Source of the DNA: [Eubacterium] eligens ATCC 27750
GTDB lineage: Bacteria > Bacillota > Clostridia > Lachnospirales > Lachnospiraceae
DNA length: 64,000 nt
Direction: 5' to 3'
NCBI RefSeq assembly: GCF_000146185.1
Contig: NC_012780.1
Span: 434,001 to 498,000 of the forward strand
Numbering within the stretch: the first letter of the stretch is position 1; the number at the start of each line of letters is the position of its first letter. The position numbers were made by a program, and so were the translations under genes. Below are positions 26,018 to 35,216 of the stretch, piece by piece. The notes under the pieces were generated by a model, which was not told the DNA's origin, ran no database searches, and saw nothing but the letters and a program-made list of their open reading frames with translations.

Positions 26018-26046
26018 ATGATATCATTCCAGTTAACATATGTCAA
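26018..26046 (-). promoter_or_regulatory. promoter of infC-rpmI-rplT
   Basis: TTGACA (26041-26046 on the minus strand) and TATCAT (26018-26023) are 17 bases apart: consensus -35 and a good -10. Confidence 0.8.
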
Positions 26047-26090
26047 CCCCATTTTCAAAATTTCTTTAAAAATGTAATAAATCTTATATC

Positions 26091-26119
26091 TTGGAATATC
26101 ACTTCAATAATGATATTAT
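26091..26119 (+). promoter_or_regulatory. promoter of the degV-family gene
   Basis: TTGGAA (26091-26096) and TATTAT (26114-26119) with a 17-base spacer, about 37 bases before the start codon; divergent from the infC promoter. Confidence 0.6.
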
Positions 26120-26155
26120 AATACATGAAATAAATCAAGAAAGGATCTGACAGTT

Positions 26156-27025
26156 ATGAAAGATTTTCTTATATCTACTGACACAACTGCTGATTTACCT
26201 GACAGTTATGTCAAAGAAAACAACATCGACATTCACACTCTATTTTATGCATTTGGTGAAGTCATCTATGGTACAGATAACATTATGCCTGAGAAGGAAT
26301 TCTTTGACCGTATGCGTAATGGCGACATGCCAACAACTATGGCATGTAATCCCGAAGACTGTAAAACTATATTTGAAAAACGTGTTAAAGAGGGCTTCGA
26401 TATCCTTCACATCGCATTTTCATCAGCACTTTCAAGCAGTTACAACAATGCCTGCATAGCTGCGAATGAAGTCATGGAAGAACATCCCGAGGCAAGAATC
26501 GTTGTAGTAGATTCGTTAGCTGCCTCAATGGGCGAAGGTCTTATCGTATATAAAGCTGTTGAAATGAAAAAGTCAGGAAAATCCATGGACGAAATAATAA
26601 ATTTTGTCAACAATCACAAGCTTAATGTAGTACATAATTTTACGGTTGATGATCTTAACCACTTATACAGAGGCGGTCGTGTTTCTAAGACTACTGCCAT
26701 TATTGGTACGCTTGCCAATATCAAGCCAATCCTTCATGTAAATAATGAAGGCAGACTTATTAATATAGGAAAGATCCGTGGCAGAAAGAAATCTCTCATT
26801 GCTTTAGTTGACCGTATGGAGGAACATATCGGTTCATACAGAGATAAGAATGATGTCATATTCATCAGTCATGGCGACTGCTTACAAGATGCACAGTTTG
26901 TTGCCGGACTTGTAAAAGAAAGATTTGGTATTGATAACATATGGATTAATTATATATGTCCTACAATAGGAACGCATTCAGGTCCTGGAACAGTTGCCCT
27001 TTTCTTTATGGGTGATTCAAGATAG
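26156..27025 (+). CDS. DegV family fatty-acid-binding protein
   Basis: A 289-residue DegV (FakB-like) protein. It opens with ISTDTTADLP and contains the VDSLAASMGEGL fatty-acid-loop region near residue 120 and YRGGRVSKTTA near 168. FakB proteins present fatty acids to the kinase FakA for phospholipid synthesis; many paralogues exist and the one here has no kinase gene beside it. AAAGGA lies 10-11 bases before the ATG. It has its own promoter. Confidence 0.9.
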   Translation: MKDFLISTDTTADLPDSYVKENNIDIHTLFYAFGEVIYGTDNIMPEKEFFDRMRNGDMPTTMACNPEDCKTIFEKRVKEGFDILHIAFSSALSSSYNNACIAANEVMEEHPEARIVVVDSLAASMGEGLIVYKAVEMKKSGKSMDEIINFVNNHKLNVVHNFTVDDLNHLYRGGRVSKTTAIIGTLANIKPILHVNNEGRLINIGKIRGRKKSLIALVDRMEEHIGSYRDKNDVIFISHGDCLQDAQFVAGLVKERFGIDNIWINYICPTIGTHSGPGTVALFFMGDSR

Positions 27026-27067
27026 GAGAAATGGCAGGGTGTATTACCACCCTGCCATTTCTCCTAT
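27022..27067. terminator. 20-bp bidirectional terminator overlapping two stop codons
   Basis: A perfect 20-bp stem (27022-27041 with 27048-27067) around a 6-base loop. It contains the DegV stop codon and the stop and last codons (IGEMAGW) of the opposing response regulator. Confidence 0.7.
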
Positions 27068-27418
27068 CTGCTCTGCCAATGTTGCAACATCTATGGGCTT
27101 TGCAATAAATCCGTTCATTCCATTAGCATGTACATAATCCTTATCAGTTTCAAATGAATTAGCTGTCATTGCTATTATAGGTACACTTCCTCTGCTCCCC
27201 TGTCTTATGACTCTTGTTGCCTCCATACCGTCCATAACAGGCATTCTTAAATCCATAAGAATTGCATTAACATTTGTACCATCCTGTGACTCCATGAAAT
27301 CAACTGCAGATTTACCATCTGCTGCCTCATAAACAACAATATCCTCATCTTCAAGAATATCTCTCACAAGTTCCCTGTTAAAATCATTATCATCAACTAC
27401 AAGAACACATTTGTTCAT
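27044..27418 (-). CDS. single-domain response regulator
   Basis: A stand-alone CheY-like receiver of 124 residues. VVDDND carries the acidic pocket, the phosphorylated Asp is in MDLRMPVMDG near residue 53, and the conserved Thr (AMTAN) and Lys (AKPID) follow. No output domain is present. The ATG behind GAGGG (minus strand) is chosen over the upstream frame start. It follows the RelA-like gene by 23 bases and is the last gene of the add-relA-like-receiver run. A partner histidine kinase is not in the window. Confidence 0.85.
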   Translation of the reverse strand: MNKCVLVVDDNDFNRELVRDILEDEDIVVYEAADGKSAVDFMESQDGTNVNAILMDLRMPVMDGMEATRVIRQGSRGSVPIIAMTANSFETDKDYVHANGMNGFIAKPIDVATLAEQIGEMAGW

Positions 27419-27441
27419 TATTTTCCCTCTGCTTTCTACTG

Positions 27442-29271
27442 TCACAGTACATTATTCTCTCTTATTTCTGAAACAAGCTTTCTTCTGTATGCCCTGCAGC
27501 CATTCTCATTCCAGTATTTTCTCTTTTCAACCTTAATAACTTCAAATGTTGTGTGGAATATATCTGTCTTATAGCTTGTATAAGGCTCTCTGCCCGGATA
27601 AAATACTGTAATTGAATCAGCACATTCATCCATCTTAAGACCATAATCCTTAGCAAATTTCCGTGATTCATAAGGGCTTCTTATCATCTTGATATGTGCA
27701 TAATATCCTACAAGATAAGCAAAATAGTTCATATCAAATTTATCAAGCCATCTGCCATCACTTGCCATAAATACTATAACAGGGAATGTTCTTTCTTCAT
27801 CTGCAATCAGTGTTGTAAGGTCATCGTAATCCTTACTGTCTTCAACATATCTTACAGATTCTCTCATTCTTTCCACATCAACAATTCCTATATTGTCTGC
27901 AATCTCTCCAAAGAAATTAGGCCTTGAAAACAGGACATTTTCATTATCTCTGTATCTGTCTGCCGGCTCTGCATACCTGTTAGATACCGTGAATTTCAGT
28001 CTGTCACCTTCCTTGCATATAACCGCTTCAGATATCCATACTCTTGTCGGTATCTTAGTATCAAGATGTGTAGTTTTTTCAGAAAAATACACATTTTCTG
28101 CATCATACGAAAGATTAACTGAATATCCGGGTTCTGCATTAACATAAGTTTCTGCGCTCTCTGGTAAATCTGTGAATACATCCTCATATCTTGACTTAAC
28201 CCATGAATATATGTACCCTACGGCTTTTCTGAAAGCATCAGTCATTGCAAGATTGCTTAAGTCGATATATGTATCCGCCTTGAATACCATAAAAGAACCA
28301 AGCTGTTTAAACGGTTCAAATCTTCTTCTCTTGGCAACGCTTTCTGTCTCCTGCTTCTTCTCATGTTCTATCTTTACAAATGCTTCTTTGAGTCTCTCAT
28401 CCTCAGGTCCTATCTGATTAACTATCTTAACAATATTATTAACAGTAATCTCCGGACCTTTATCTCCTGTATTATCCCATAGCTGTCTTAGTAACGGTTC
28501 TCTTTTAAATTTATAAAACTTCTTGGCAAGCTCTGTATCTTCATCAAATATCTCTTCAATATATGGATGCAGCGGTTCTCTTGTAAACTTCAGTCTGTAA
28601 TGACATCTTAACATATAGTTCCATTTTCTGTCTTTGTAATGCTGATGTCCTAAATCTTCAATCAGACCCACAACTGAATCATCACATAACTCCAGCGTTG
28701 CAAGAATACTGTTCATCTTTCTTGCAAGTGCTTCATTACCCGTGCCAAAGGCTGAGCCTTTATATCTCATATCATGTTCAATCTCATGCCAGCCCTCAAA
28801 AGAATTAGTTCTTACCTGTATCTCAAATGTATCATCCACATAATCTCCAAGCTCAGGATTAACAATGGTCTTGCTAAGATATCCCGGCAGCTTGAATATT
28901 CCGTTAATCTTCATTGCCCTGAACTCATATTCATTAGCCTCTGTTGTATTCCACACGCCCGGCATAGAGAATATCGTATCAAGAAAATTCTTAACAATCT
29001 CAACATCATCCGCATAATACAGAATAATTCTTATTCCTATAAGATCCTGCATCTTCTTATCCTGATTCTCTGTCCCAGGTCTTCTGTAATCCTTTAATAT
29101 AAGTTTATCAAGCATTGAATCAGGTGCTTTCACCCTGTATGCAACCCTGTAATAGAATCCTGCTTTCTTAAGCTTTTCTTCTATAATACTTAGCAAATCG
29201 TCCTTAACAATATCCGGAACATATATCTTTTCTACATTTTCTTTAGTAAATAATTCATTAACTTCATTCAT
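27442..29271 (-). CDS. RelA/SpoT synthetase-domain protein with a long unknown C-terminal region, 609 aa
   Basis: Residues about 40-230 are an alarmone synthetase: RVKAPDSMLDKL, DLIGIRIILYY, and FEIQVRTNSFEGWHEIEHDMRYK (shortened motif FEIQVRT...EH) contain the residues expected for GTP binding and pyrophosphate transfer. There is no HD hydrolase, TGS or ACT domain. The C-terminal ~330 residues are unrecognised, mixed alpha/beta and soluble. It is distinct from the full-length rel gene 9 kb away. It starts 3 bases after add and is followed by a receiver protein. It may make (p)ppGpp or act on another nucleotide or tRNA, as some RelA-like toxins do. Confidence 0.75.
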   Translation of the reverse strand: MNEVNELFTKENVEKIYVPDIVKDDLLSIIEEKLKKAGFYYRVAYRVKAPDSMLDKLILKDYRRPGTENQDKKMQDLIGIRIILYYADDVEIVKNFLDTIFSMPGVWNTTEANEYEFRAMKINGIFKLPGYLSKTIVNPELGDYVDDTFEIQVRTNSFEGWHEIEHDMRYKGSAFGTGNEALARKMNSILATLELCDDSVVGLIEDLGHQHYKDRKWNYMLRCHYRLKFTREPLHPYIEEIFDEDTELAKKFYKFKREPLLRQLWDNTGDKGPEITVNNIVKIVNQIGPEDERLKEAFVKIEHEKKQETESVAKRRRFEPFKQLGSFMVFKADTYIDLSNLAMTDAFRKAVGYIYSWVKSRYEDVFTDLPESAETYVNAEPGYSVNLSYDAENVYFSEKTTHLDTKIPTRVWISEAVICKEGDRLKFTVSNRYAEPADRYRDNENVLFSRPNFFGEIADNIGIVDVERMRESVRYVEDSKDYDDLTTLIADEERTFPVIVFMASDGRWLDKFDMNYFAYLVGYYAHIKMIRSPYESRKFAKDYGLKMDECADSITVFYPGREPYTSYKTDIFHTTFEVIKVEKRKYWNENGCRAYRRKLVSEIRENNVL

Positions 29272-29274
29272 ACC

Positions 29275-30330
29275 CTAACCTCTGATTCCAGCCACTTTGG
29301 CAAACTGTGTATCCACTCTTGCCCTTAAGCGGTTTTTTATTCCCTCTGTTGTAAATGCAGCTTCAACACCATTCATTATCAGCTTCTTAACATCTTTCTT
29401 CTCCATATTAAATGTATCTGCAACCAATGCAAGTTCCCTCGCCTCTGTAGTGTTAGAAACCATCATATTATCCGTATTAACAGTAACCTTTATCCCCTTA
29501 TTCATAAGCTGCTGTATCGGATAGTCCTTTATTGTCTCATATATTTTAGTATTCAGATTGCTTGTCGGACATAATTCCAATGCAGTCTCTCTGTCTGCAA
29601 GCTCCTGCATAACTAAAGGATTCTCTGTACATCTTACGCCATGTCCTATTCTTACAGCCTGAAAATTCAATGCACATTTAACACTTTCCGCTCCGGCTGC
29701 CTCGCCTGCGTGAATAGTAAATGGCACTCCTTTCTGCACTGCATCCCTGAATACATCAGCAAATGTATCAGTTGCATAAAGTCCTTCTGCTCCTGCAAGG
29801 TCTGCTGCCACAACACCTCTTCCCTTTTCAGCATATAATGCAGCAAGTCTTACTGTCTCCATATTAGCATCCTTATTATCATCCGAACGCATACAGCATA
29901 ATATAAGATTGTGACAGGAATATGACTTCCAGTACTTTCTTGATTCATCAAGTCCCTCACATGCTGCTTCAACAATCTCCTGCTGTGACAATCCTTTTCT
30001 TGTATGAAGCTGTGGTGCAAATCTTATCTCGCTGTATATTACTCCCTGTTCTTCCTGCTCCTTAATAAGCTGACACACACTATATTTAACAGCCTCATGT
30101 GTCTGTAAAAGCTGAAGTGGAAACTCGAATTTTTCAAGGTATTCATTAAGATTCTTACAATCTGATGATACACTCAGCTTCGCTGACAATTCTGCATCAT
30201 CACCTGTTTCTATATTCTGCATACCGCAAAGATGTCTTACAGATTCAAGCGACAGTGAACCATCAAGATGTACATGCAGGTCTGTAAGGCAATCCAGTTT
30301 TTCTATCCATTCTATATTACTGTTATTCAA
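29275..30330 (-). CDS. add: adenosine deaminase
   Basis: Deaminates adenosine or deoxyadenosine to inosine in purine salvage. Zinc and catalytic motifs are present: DLHVHLDGS, HAGEAAG, RIGHGVRC, LCPTSN and VNTDN. The best start is a TTG (30330) because GAGGGTG lies 6 bases before it; upstream in-frame ATG codons have no ribosome-binding site, and the TTG start leaves the usual short N-terminus. First gene of a tight run with the RelA-like and receiver genes (3-base gap to the next). Confidence 0.9.
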   Translation of the reverse strand: MNNSNIEWIEKLDCLTDLHVHLDGSLSLESVRHLCGMQNIETGDDAELSAKLSVSSDCKNLNEYLEKFEFPLQLLQTHEAVKYSVCQLIKEQEEQGVIYSEIRFAPQLHTRKGLSQQEIVEAACEGLDESRKYWKSYSCHNLILCCMRSDDNKDANMETVRLAALYAEKGRGVVAADLAGAEGLYATDTFADVFRDAVQKGVPFTIHAGEAAGAESVKCALNFQAVRIGHGVRCTENPLVMQELADRETALELCPTSNLNTKIYETIKDYPIQQLMNKGIKVTVNTDNMMVSNTTEARELALVADTFNMEKKDVKKLIMNGVEAAFTTEGIKNRLRARVDTQFAKVAGIRG

Positions 30331-30548
30331 AAAAACACCCTCTAACATATTATTATCTGACATACACTTCATTATATTTTAAACTGCATTGAGTATATTT
30401 GCAACACCGATAAGGCTTTACATCCATATTTTACCAAGTATTATGATAAATTTTATGATTAATTTATATTCAGCACATTTGCATTAAATATACATGCGTG
30501 TTATAATCTATATATCAATATCGTTATAAGTAATCGGGGGATATAATT

Positions 30549-30911
30549 ATGTCAGTTATTCATGAATCAGCAGAAAACTATCTTGAATCAATATTAATGT
30601 TAAGTAAAAAGCTTCCTGTGGTTCGTTCAATAGATGTTGCCAATGAGTTAGGTTTCAAGAAATCAAGCGTCAGCATTGCGATGAAGAATTTGAGGGAATC
30701 TAATCATATAACGGTAACTAAAGAGGGTTACATATATCTTACAGAATCAGGTAAAGAGATTGCTGAGATGATATATGAGCGTCATCAGCTCCTTACATCA
30801 TGGCTCATAAGGCTTGGTGTTGATCCTAAGGTCGCTGAAGAAGATGCCTGCCGTATCGAGCATGATATAAGCAAGGAATCATTCAACGCTATTAAGAAAG
30901 CTATATCTTAA
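30549..30911 (+). CDS. DtxR/MntR-type metal-dependent transcription regulator, 120 aa
   Basis: Residues 1-65 are a winged helix of the iron-dependent repressor type (SAENYLESILMLSKK ... SIDVANELGFKKSSVSIAMK); the rest is the dimerisation helix region (ERHQLLTSWLIRLGVDPKVAEEDACRIEH) with metal-ligand candidates Glu, Cys and His. At 120 residues it lacks the C-terminal SH3-like domain. Probably senses iron or manganese. No metal transporter is adjacent. A terminator follows. Confidence 0.85.
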   Translation: MSVIHESAENYLESILMLSKKLPVVRSIDVANELGFKKSSVSIAMKNLRESNHITVTKEGYIYLTESGKEIAEMIYERHQLLTSWLIRLGVDPKVAEEDACRIEHDISKESFNAIKKAIS

Positions 30912-30936
30912 TTTTTCTCATATAATTTCCTTCTCT

Positions 30937-30981
30937 GAAAGAGCCATACCGGATTATCCGATATGGCTCTTTCTATTTTTT
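30937..30981 (+). terminator. terminator of the DtxR-type regulator gene
   Basis: GAAAGAGCCATA pairs with TATGGCTCTTTC (12 bp) followed by TATTTTTTAT. It can also serve the converging CAP gene. Confidence 0.75.
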
Positions 30982-30990
30982 ATATTCTTT

Positions 30991-31929
30991 TTATCCAGCA
31001 AATTCCTGTGCCCAGTAATGGCGGTACTCTCCACCGCCTCCTGTACTGTATCCAAGTCCCATCTTTGTAAATGCTGTATTTAATATATTAGCTTTATGCC
31101 CCGTTGAGTTCATCCAGCCATCAACAACTGCTGCCGGAGTCGGATACCATGCCGCGATATTTTCACCACATGTATAAAAACTGATTGTGCAAAATGAAAA
31201 AACAGTAAAGCAGCCTCTTCCATCCGGTCTTGTGTGACTGAAATTTCCCGAATAATCCATCTCAATCGCACGCATATTTGCAGCATCACATAACGCTCCG
31301 TCTAAAACAAGATGTGCAGCTCCAACTTTGTCTCTCTCAATATTGACAAGTCTTAACACTTCGCTGGCATATGCACTATATGTAACTGTATTAACCTTTG
31401 CACTTGCAAGCAGGCTGTTATCATCTTTAATATTAACATTTCCGCCTGATGCCGGTGCCTGCTGATCTCCAGGCGCATTATTCCCGTTATTATTCTGATT
31501 ATTATTTTCTACAGATTCCTGAGTGTTTTTTCCCTCATAATTAGAATCTTCTGTATTTCCATTATTCCACTCATTATCTTCTGCAGCTATATTTTCCTGA
31601 TCTCCAGTCTCCTGTATATCGCTATCATTCTGAGTCCCGGATACCTCACTGTCTGCAGTAATTACTTCTGTATCCACTTCCTGAGTTTTAGTTTCCAACT
31701 CCTGAATGGTGCTTTCTGTTTCTTTTTCATCTTTTGCATTTGTTGCTTTGGTTTCATTATCTGCAACAGCCTGCGTAGTAAACTGCACATCCTTTGCATT
31801 CTGTATATTCTGCGTTGTTTCAACATTATGATTTACATTTTTATCAGCACTTCCGCAACCTGCAAATATACTTCCTGCCATAAGTACTGCCATTAATGTG
31901 GCAGCAAAGTCTCTTCTTTTCATTCTCAT
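30991..31929 (-). CDS. CAP/SCP-domain lipoprotein, 312 aa
   Basis: The signal peptide ends in lipobox IFAGC near residue 25. A polar low-complexity linker rich in Asn, Gln, Glu and Thr spans residues 30-175. The C-terminal ~130 residues form a CAP domain: NIERDKVGAAHLVLD, MDYSGNFSHTRPDGRG, TCGENIAAW and HKANILNTAFTKMGLGYS, with the conserved His and Glu. It is an extracellular membrane-anchored protein; clostridial CAP proteins are linked to cell-surface or spore functions, without a settled activity. It starts at an ATG with weak GGGG site; single gene. Confidence 0.85.
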   Translation of the reverse strand: MRMKRRDFAATLMAVLMAGSIFAGCGSADKNVNHNVETTQNIQNAKDVQFTTQAVADNETKATNAKDEKETESTIQELETKTQEVDTEVITADSEVSGTQNDSDIQETGDQENIAAEDNEWNNGNTEDSNYEGKNTQESVENNNQNNNGNNAPGDQQAPASGGNVNIKDDNSLLASAKVNTVTYSAYASEVLRLVNIERDKVGAAHLVLDGALCDAANMRAIEMDYSGNFSHTRPDGRGCFTVFSFCTISFYTCGENIAAWYPTPAAVVDGWMNSTGHKANILNTAFTKMGLGYSTGGGGEYRHYWAQEFAG

Positions 31930-32144
31930 GTTTCCCCTGATTAATACTCATTTGCATCAAAACTGCTATTTAAAATAATAACATAGGTGTAAGAATTTTT
32001 CTATATATCTTTATTACCATTTTATACCACATTAGCCTGTATAATTGCTATATTTTACCATATACACCACTAATAATAAGACAATAAAATGTTATTTTTC
32101 TTATAGTGCAATCATAAACAGATATACTATGGAGGAATATTCAA

Positions 32145-32492
32145 ATGCATGAAGTCCATAACAGGATCCGTGAATTACGCGAAGAAAAACACATTACACA
32201 GATAAGATTAAGTACTGAACTTGGTGTTGCGCAGGAAACAATAAGCGCATATGAACAAGGTCGGCATATGCCCAGTGTATCCACACTTATTAAATTAAGC
32301 AGCATATTAGATGCCAGCATGGATTATATTATGATGAAATCTGATACCAGAAATATTATTGAAGTGCAGTCTTTATCAGACAGTGAAACAAGACTTTTAG
32401 GTTTTTATAAAAGATTAAATTCATCTGGAAAAGAAAAAGCGCTATCTTATATAGAGGGGCTTAATGATGGATTAAGATCATATCACAAATAA
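32145..32492 (+). CDS. XRE-family HTH regulator, 115 aa
   Basis: Residues 5-65 form a helix-turn-helix (RIRELREEKHITQIRLSTEL then QETISAYEQGRHMPS). The C-terminal half is short and helical. GGAGGAATATTCAA precedes the ATG. It stands alone between the CAP lipoprotein and pflA with its own terminator. Target unknown. Confidence 0.85.
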   Translation: MHEVHNRIRELREEKHITQIRLSTELGVAQETISAYEQGRHMPSVSTLIKLSSILDASMDYIMMKSDTRNIIEVQSLSDSETRLLGFYKRLNSSGKEKALSYIEGLNDGLRSYHK

Positions 32493-32500
32493 CAATCGTA

Positions 32501-32536
32501 TAAAAGACCTCCCTGAATCTGTGGGAGGTCTTTTAT
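32501..32536. terminator. bidirectional terminator between the XRE gene and pflA
   Basis: A stem of AAAAGACCTCCC with GGGAGGTCTTTT and A/T-rich flanks on both sides, between converging genes. Confidence 0.75.
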
Positions 32537-32543
32537 CAATATC

Positions 32544-33305
32544 TTATTTTTCAAGATATCCTGTGTATTCTGCTGTTCTTAATATATCATTAGCTCTTGC
32601 TACCTGTTCCTTATCAGGTGGCATTACATCAGAAAGTGTATATGGAATTCCTAACTCCTCCCACTTAAATACTCCAAGTGTATGATATGGAAGCACTTCA
32701 AATCTCTTAACAGTCTTTAAACCGGCAACAAAGTCCCTTAACTGCTCAAGATCTTCCTGTGCATCTGTCACTCCCGGAACAAGAACATGTCTTATCCACA
32801 TATCCTTATTGTGGTCAGACAGATACTTTGCAAGGTCAAGAATATTCTTATTAGTCCAGCCTGTAAGATCCTTGTGCTTATCATCATTAATCTCCTTAAT
32901 ATCAAGAAGAAAAAGGTCTGTAACAGCCATCAGCCTGTCAAACTTTTCAAGATATTCCGGCTCCATCTTAAAAGGATTACCTGACGTATCAAGAGTTGTA
33001 TGCACGCCATTCTTTTTCGCAATTTCAAAGAGTTCTGTCACAAATCCCATCTGAAGAAGCGCCTCTCCACCACTTACAGTGATTCCGCCACCATTCTTCC
33101 AGTAATTTCTGTAACGGTAAGCTTTATCGAACACTTCCTGCGCTGTTTCTAATGTTCCGCCTTCTTCTTTCCATGTCTCAGGATTATGACAATATCTGCA
33201 TCTCATATGACAGCCCTTAAGAAATACAATATATCTTACCCCTGGTCCATCAACTGAACCAAAGCTTTCTACCTGATGAATTCTACCTTTAATACTTTCA
33301 CTCAT
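32544..33305 (-). CDS. pflA: pyruvate formate-lyase activating enzyme
   Basis: A radical SAM activase of 253 residues that installs the glycyl radical on pyruvate formate-lyase. The cluster motif GCHMRCRYCHN is near residue 32, preceded by SVDGPGVRYIVFLKG; ITVSGGEAL follows near 78. The ATG behind GGAAGAGGAAAATGCT is chosen over an upstream TTG. pflB is not adjacent, so it must be elsewhere. Typical of fermenting anaerobes. Confidence 0.9.
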   Translation of the reverse strand: MSESIKGRIHQVESFGSVDGPGVRYIVFLKGCHMRCRYCHNPETWKEEGGTLETAQEVFDKAYRYRNYWKNGGGITVSGGEALLQMGFVTELFEIAKKNGVHTTLDTSGNPFKMEPEYLEKFDRLMAVTDLFLLDIKEINDDKHKDLTGWTNKNILDLAKYLSDHNKDMWIRHVLVPGVTDAQEDLEQLRDFVAGLKTVKRFEVLPYHTLGVFKWEELGIPYTLSDVMPPDKEQVARANDILRTAEYTGYLEK

Positions 33306-33489
33306 AGCATTTTCCTCTTCCAATAATTATTACTTTATAAATGTATTATCACTTAATAACGATAATTTACTCCAAAAATGTCTACATTTTATAAAAACAT
33401 ATATTTGGTGCATTAAATATAACATATCCCCTATATATTGTCAGTTCGAATTGCTTATGTTCGCATAAAAAAGCAAAATGTAGACCTTT

Positions 33490-35121
33490 TTATCTCCATT
33501 TACCTGCTTTATAGCGCATTCTTTCCAGCTTATTTATCTCGTAACATTTTTCACACATGCCAAATCTGTGATTCCATTCCAGTCTCTTCCCACAGCGTTT
33601 ACATTTGTTGAAGAATTCACCATTAGTAAGTTCTCTTACTATGCGTTCTGATATCTCCTCTTTAAGCATTCTGATACGCTCATCATATTCTGATATATTA
33701 AGAGCATTACAGTATGAATTAAGCAGATCCATCTTCTTATACAACTGTTCAAGGTCATCCAGCTTCATGGCTTCTATATCTTCAGATTCAGTATCTACAT
33801 AATACCACATCCTGCTTACCGGTTCACCGTCAGCTGTCATATCAACAAGATCCTGCCACAAATATTTAAGTTTCTCGTTATTCTCATCAAATGGAATGTT
33901 AATAAGACTGTATTCAAGATCTTTATTAATCTTCTCACCATGTTTTTTCTCAATGTATTCAGCAAGTTTAATCCTGTTCTTTAAGTCAGCAACTGAAAAG
34001 CATTTCTTTTCAATCGTCTTTAACCATATCTTAAATATCTCTGAAAGGCTGTATGGCATATCCAGAACTTTTCTTGGCGGCTGTATAACGCAGCTTGTTA
34101 TCTGCTCATATCTTCCATGAAGCAGTTCACCTATCTGGTCCCTGTCCTCTATTGAGTTGACATACCCCTGGTCATACATTCCCTTTCTTCCTGCTCTTCC
34201 GGCAATCTGCTTAACCTCACTCATGTTAAGAAATCTTTTGGATTTGCCATCGAATTTTTTCGACTCAGTAAATATTATTCTTCTTATAGGAAGATTTACT
34301 CCCATTCCAATAGCATCTGTACATACTACAATTCTGCTCTCTCCATTTAAGAATCTGGCAACCTCTGCTTTTCGCACACTGTATGGAAGTGAACCGTATA
34401 TAACACTTACTTTATACCCTTCCTTCTTTAGAAGAGTTGCGAGCATAAGAACTTTTCTACGTGAAAATGATACTAAAGCATCTCCATCCCGTATATCATC
34501 CGGAAATATGAAATCATGATCTTCAACTATAAGTCTTGAATTCCTTTTATGTCTTATATCCGTATATGTATCTCCACACATTTTTATAAGCATTTTAACA
34601 ATATGTATTGCATTCGGCGACATGCATACATGTACAACATCAGCATTGACGCCAAGAATTGCCTCTGTCCACGCCCAGCCTCTGTCTGAGTCAGCTACCA
34701 TCTGTGCCTCATCTATTACACAGACATCAAAATGTCTGCTCATATCCATTTTCTCAACTGTACAGGATAAATGCTTTGCACCATCTCTTATATCCTTCTC
34801 CTCACCTGTCGTCAACGAACAGTTAATTCCTCTTGCAAGACTCATCTCCTGAATCTCAAGTGCAAGAAGTCTCAGGGGTGCAAGATACATTCCTGAACCG
34901 GCATTATAAAAATCTTCTAATGCATCATGTGTCTTTCCTGTATTAGTCTCTCCTATATGCAATATAAAATGTCTCTTTATATTTCTGGCTTCAGGATACA
35001 GCTGTGTTATATCCTCAGGAATACTCTCCATTAATGCGGTCTTTATCTTAAGTTCCTTAAGACTTGCCAAATCTTTAGGTACGAATTTCTTCTTTTTCTT
35101 TTTATAGTAATATCTTGCCAT
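33490..35121 (-). CDS. Suv3-like superfamily 2 RNA helicase with C-terminal zinc ribbon, 543 aa
   Basis: Walker A GETNTGKT lies near residue 57, the DEAQ box (CVIDEAQM) near 137, a SF2 motif V/VI region (TDAIGMGVNLP, QIAGRAGRKG) near 270-310. These fit the Suv3/mitochondrial RNA helicase group, which in bacteria is found in only some Firmicutes. The C-terminal ~40 residues form a zinc ribbon (CKRCGKRL ... FGMCEKC). N-terminus is Lys-rich (YYYKKKKKKF). An RNA-surveillance or ribosome-linked role is plausible but unproven. Single gene. Confidence 0.75.
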   Translation of the reverse strand: MARYYYKKKKKKFVPKDLASLKELKIKTALMESIPEDITQLYPEARNIKRHFILHIGETNTGKTHDALEDFYNAGSGMYLAPLRLLALEIQEMSLARGINCSLTTGEEKDIRDGAKHLSCTVEKMDMSRHFDVCVIDEAQMVADSDRGWAWTEAILGVNADVVHVCMSPNAIHIVKMLIKMCGDTYTDIRHKRNSRLIVEDHDFIFPDDIRDGDALVSFSRRKVLMLATLLKKEGYKVSVIYGSLPYSVRKAEVARFLNGESRIVVCTDAIGMGVNLPIRRIIFTESKKFDGKSKRFLNMSEVKQIAGRAGRKGMYDQGYVNSIEDRDQIGELLHGRYEQITSCVIQPPRKVLDMPYSLSEIFKIWLKTIEKKCFSVADLKNRIKLAEYIEKKHGEKINKDLEYSLINIPFDENNEKLKYLWQDLVDMTADGEPVSRMWYYVDTESEDIEAMKLDDLEQLYKKMDLLNSYCNALNISEYDERIRMLKEEISERIVRELTNGEFFNKCKRCGKRLEWNHRFGMCEKCYEINKLERMRYKAGKWR

Positions 35122-35152
35122 TTATTTTCCTATTGTTTTCTGAAATATAAAC

Positions 35153-35198
35153 AAGAAGCATGACAATACATAAAACATTACATATTGTCACGCTTCTT
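35153..35198 (-). terminator. terminator of thrS
   Basis: On the minus strand a 15-bp imperfect stem (AAGAAGCGTGACAATA with TATTGTCATGCTTCTT) followed by TGTTTATATTT. Confidence 0.7.
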
Positions 35199-35216
35199 TC
35201 TGTAAGGTCAGTCTGA

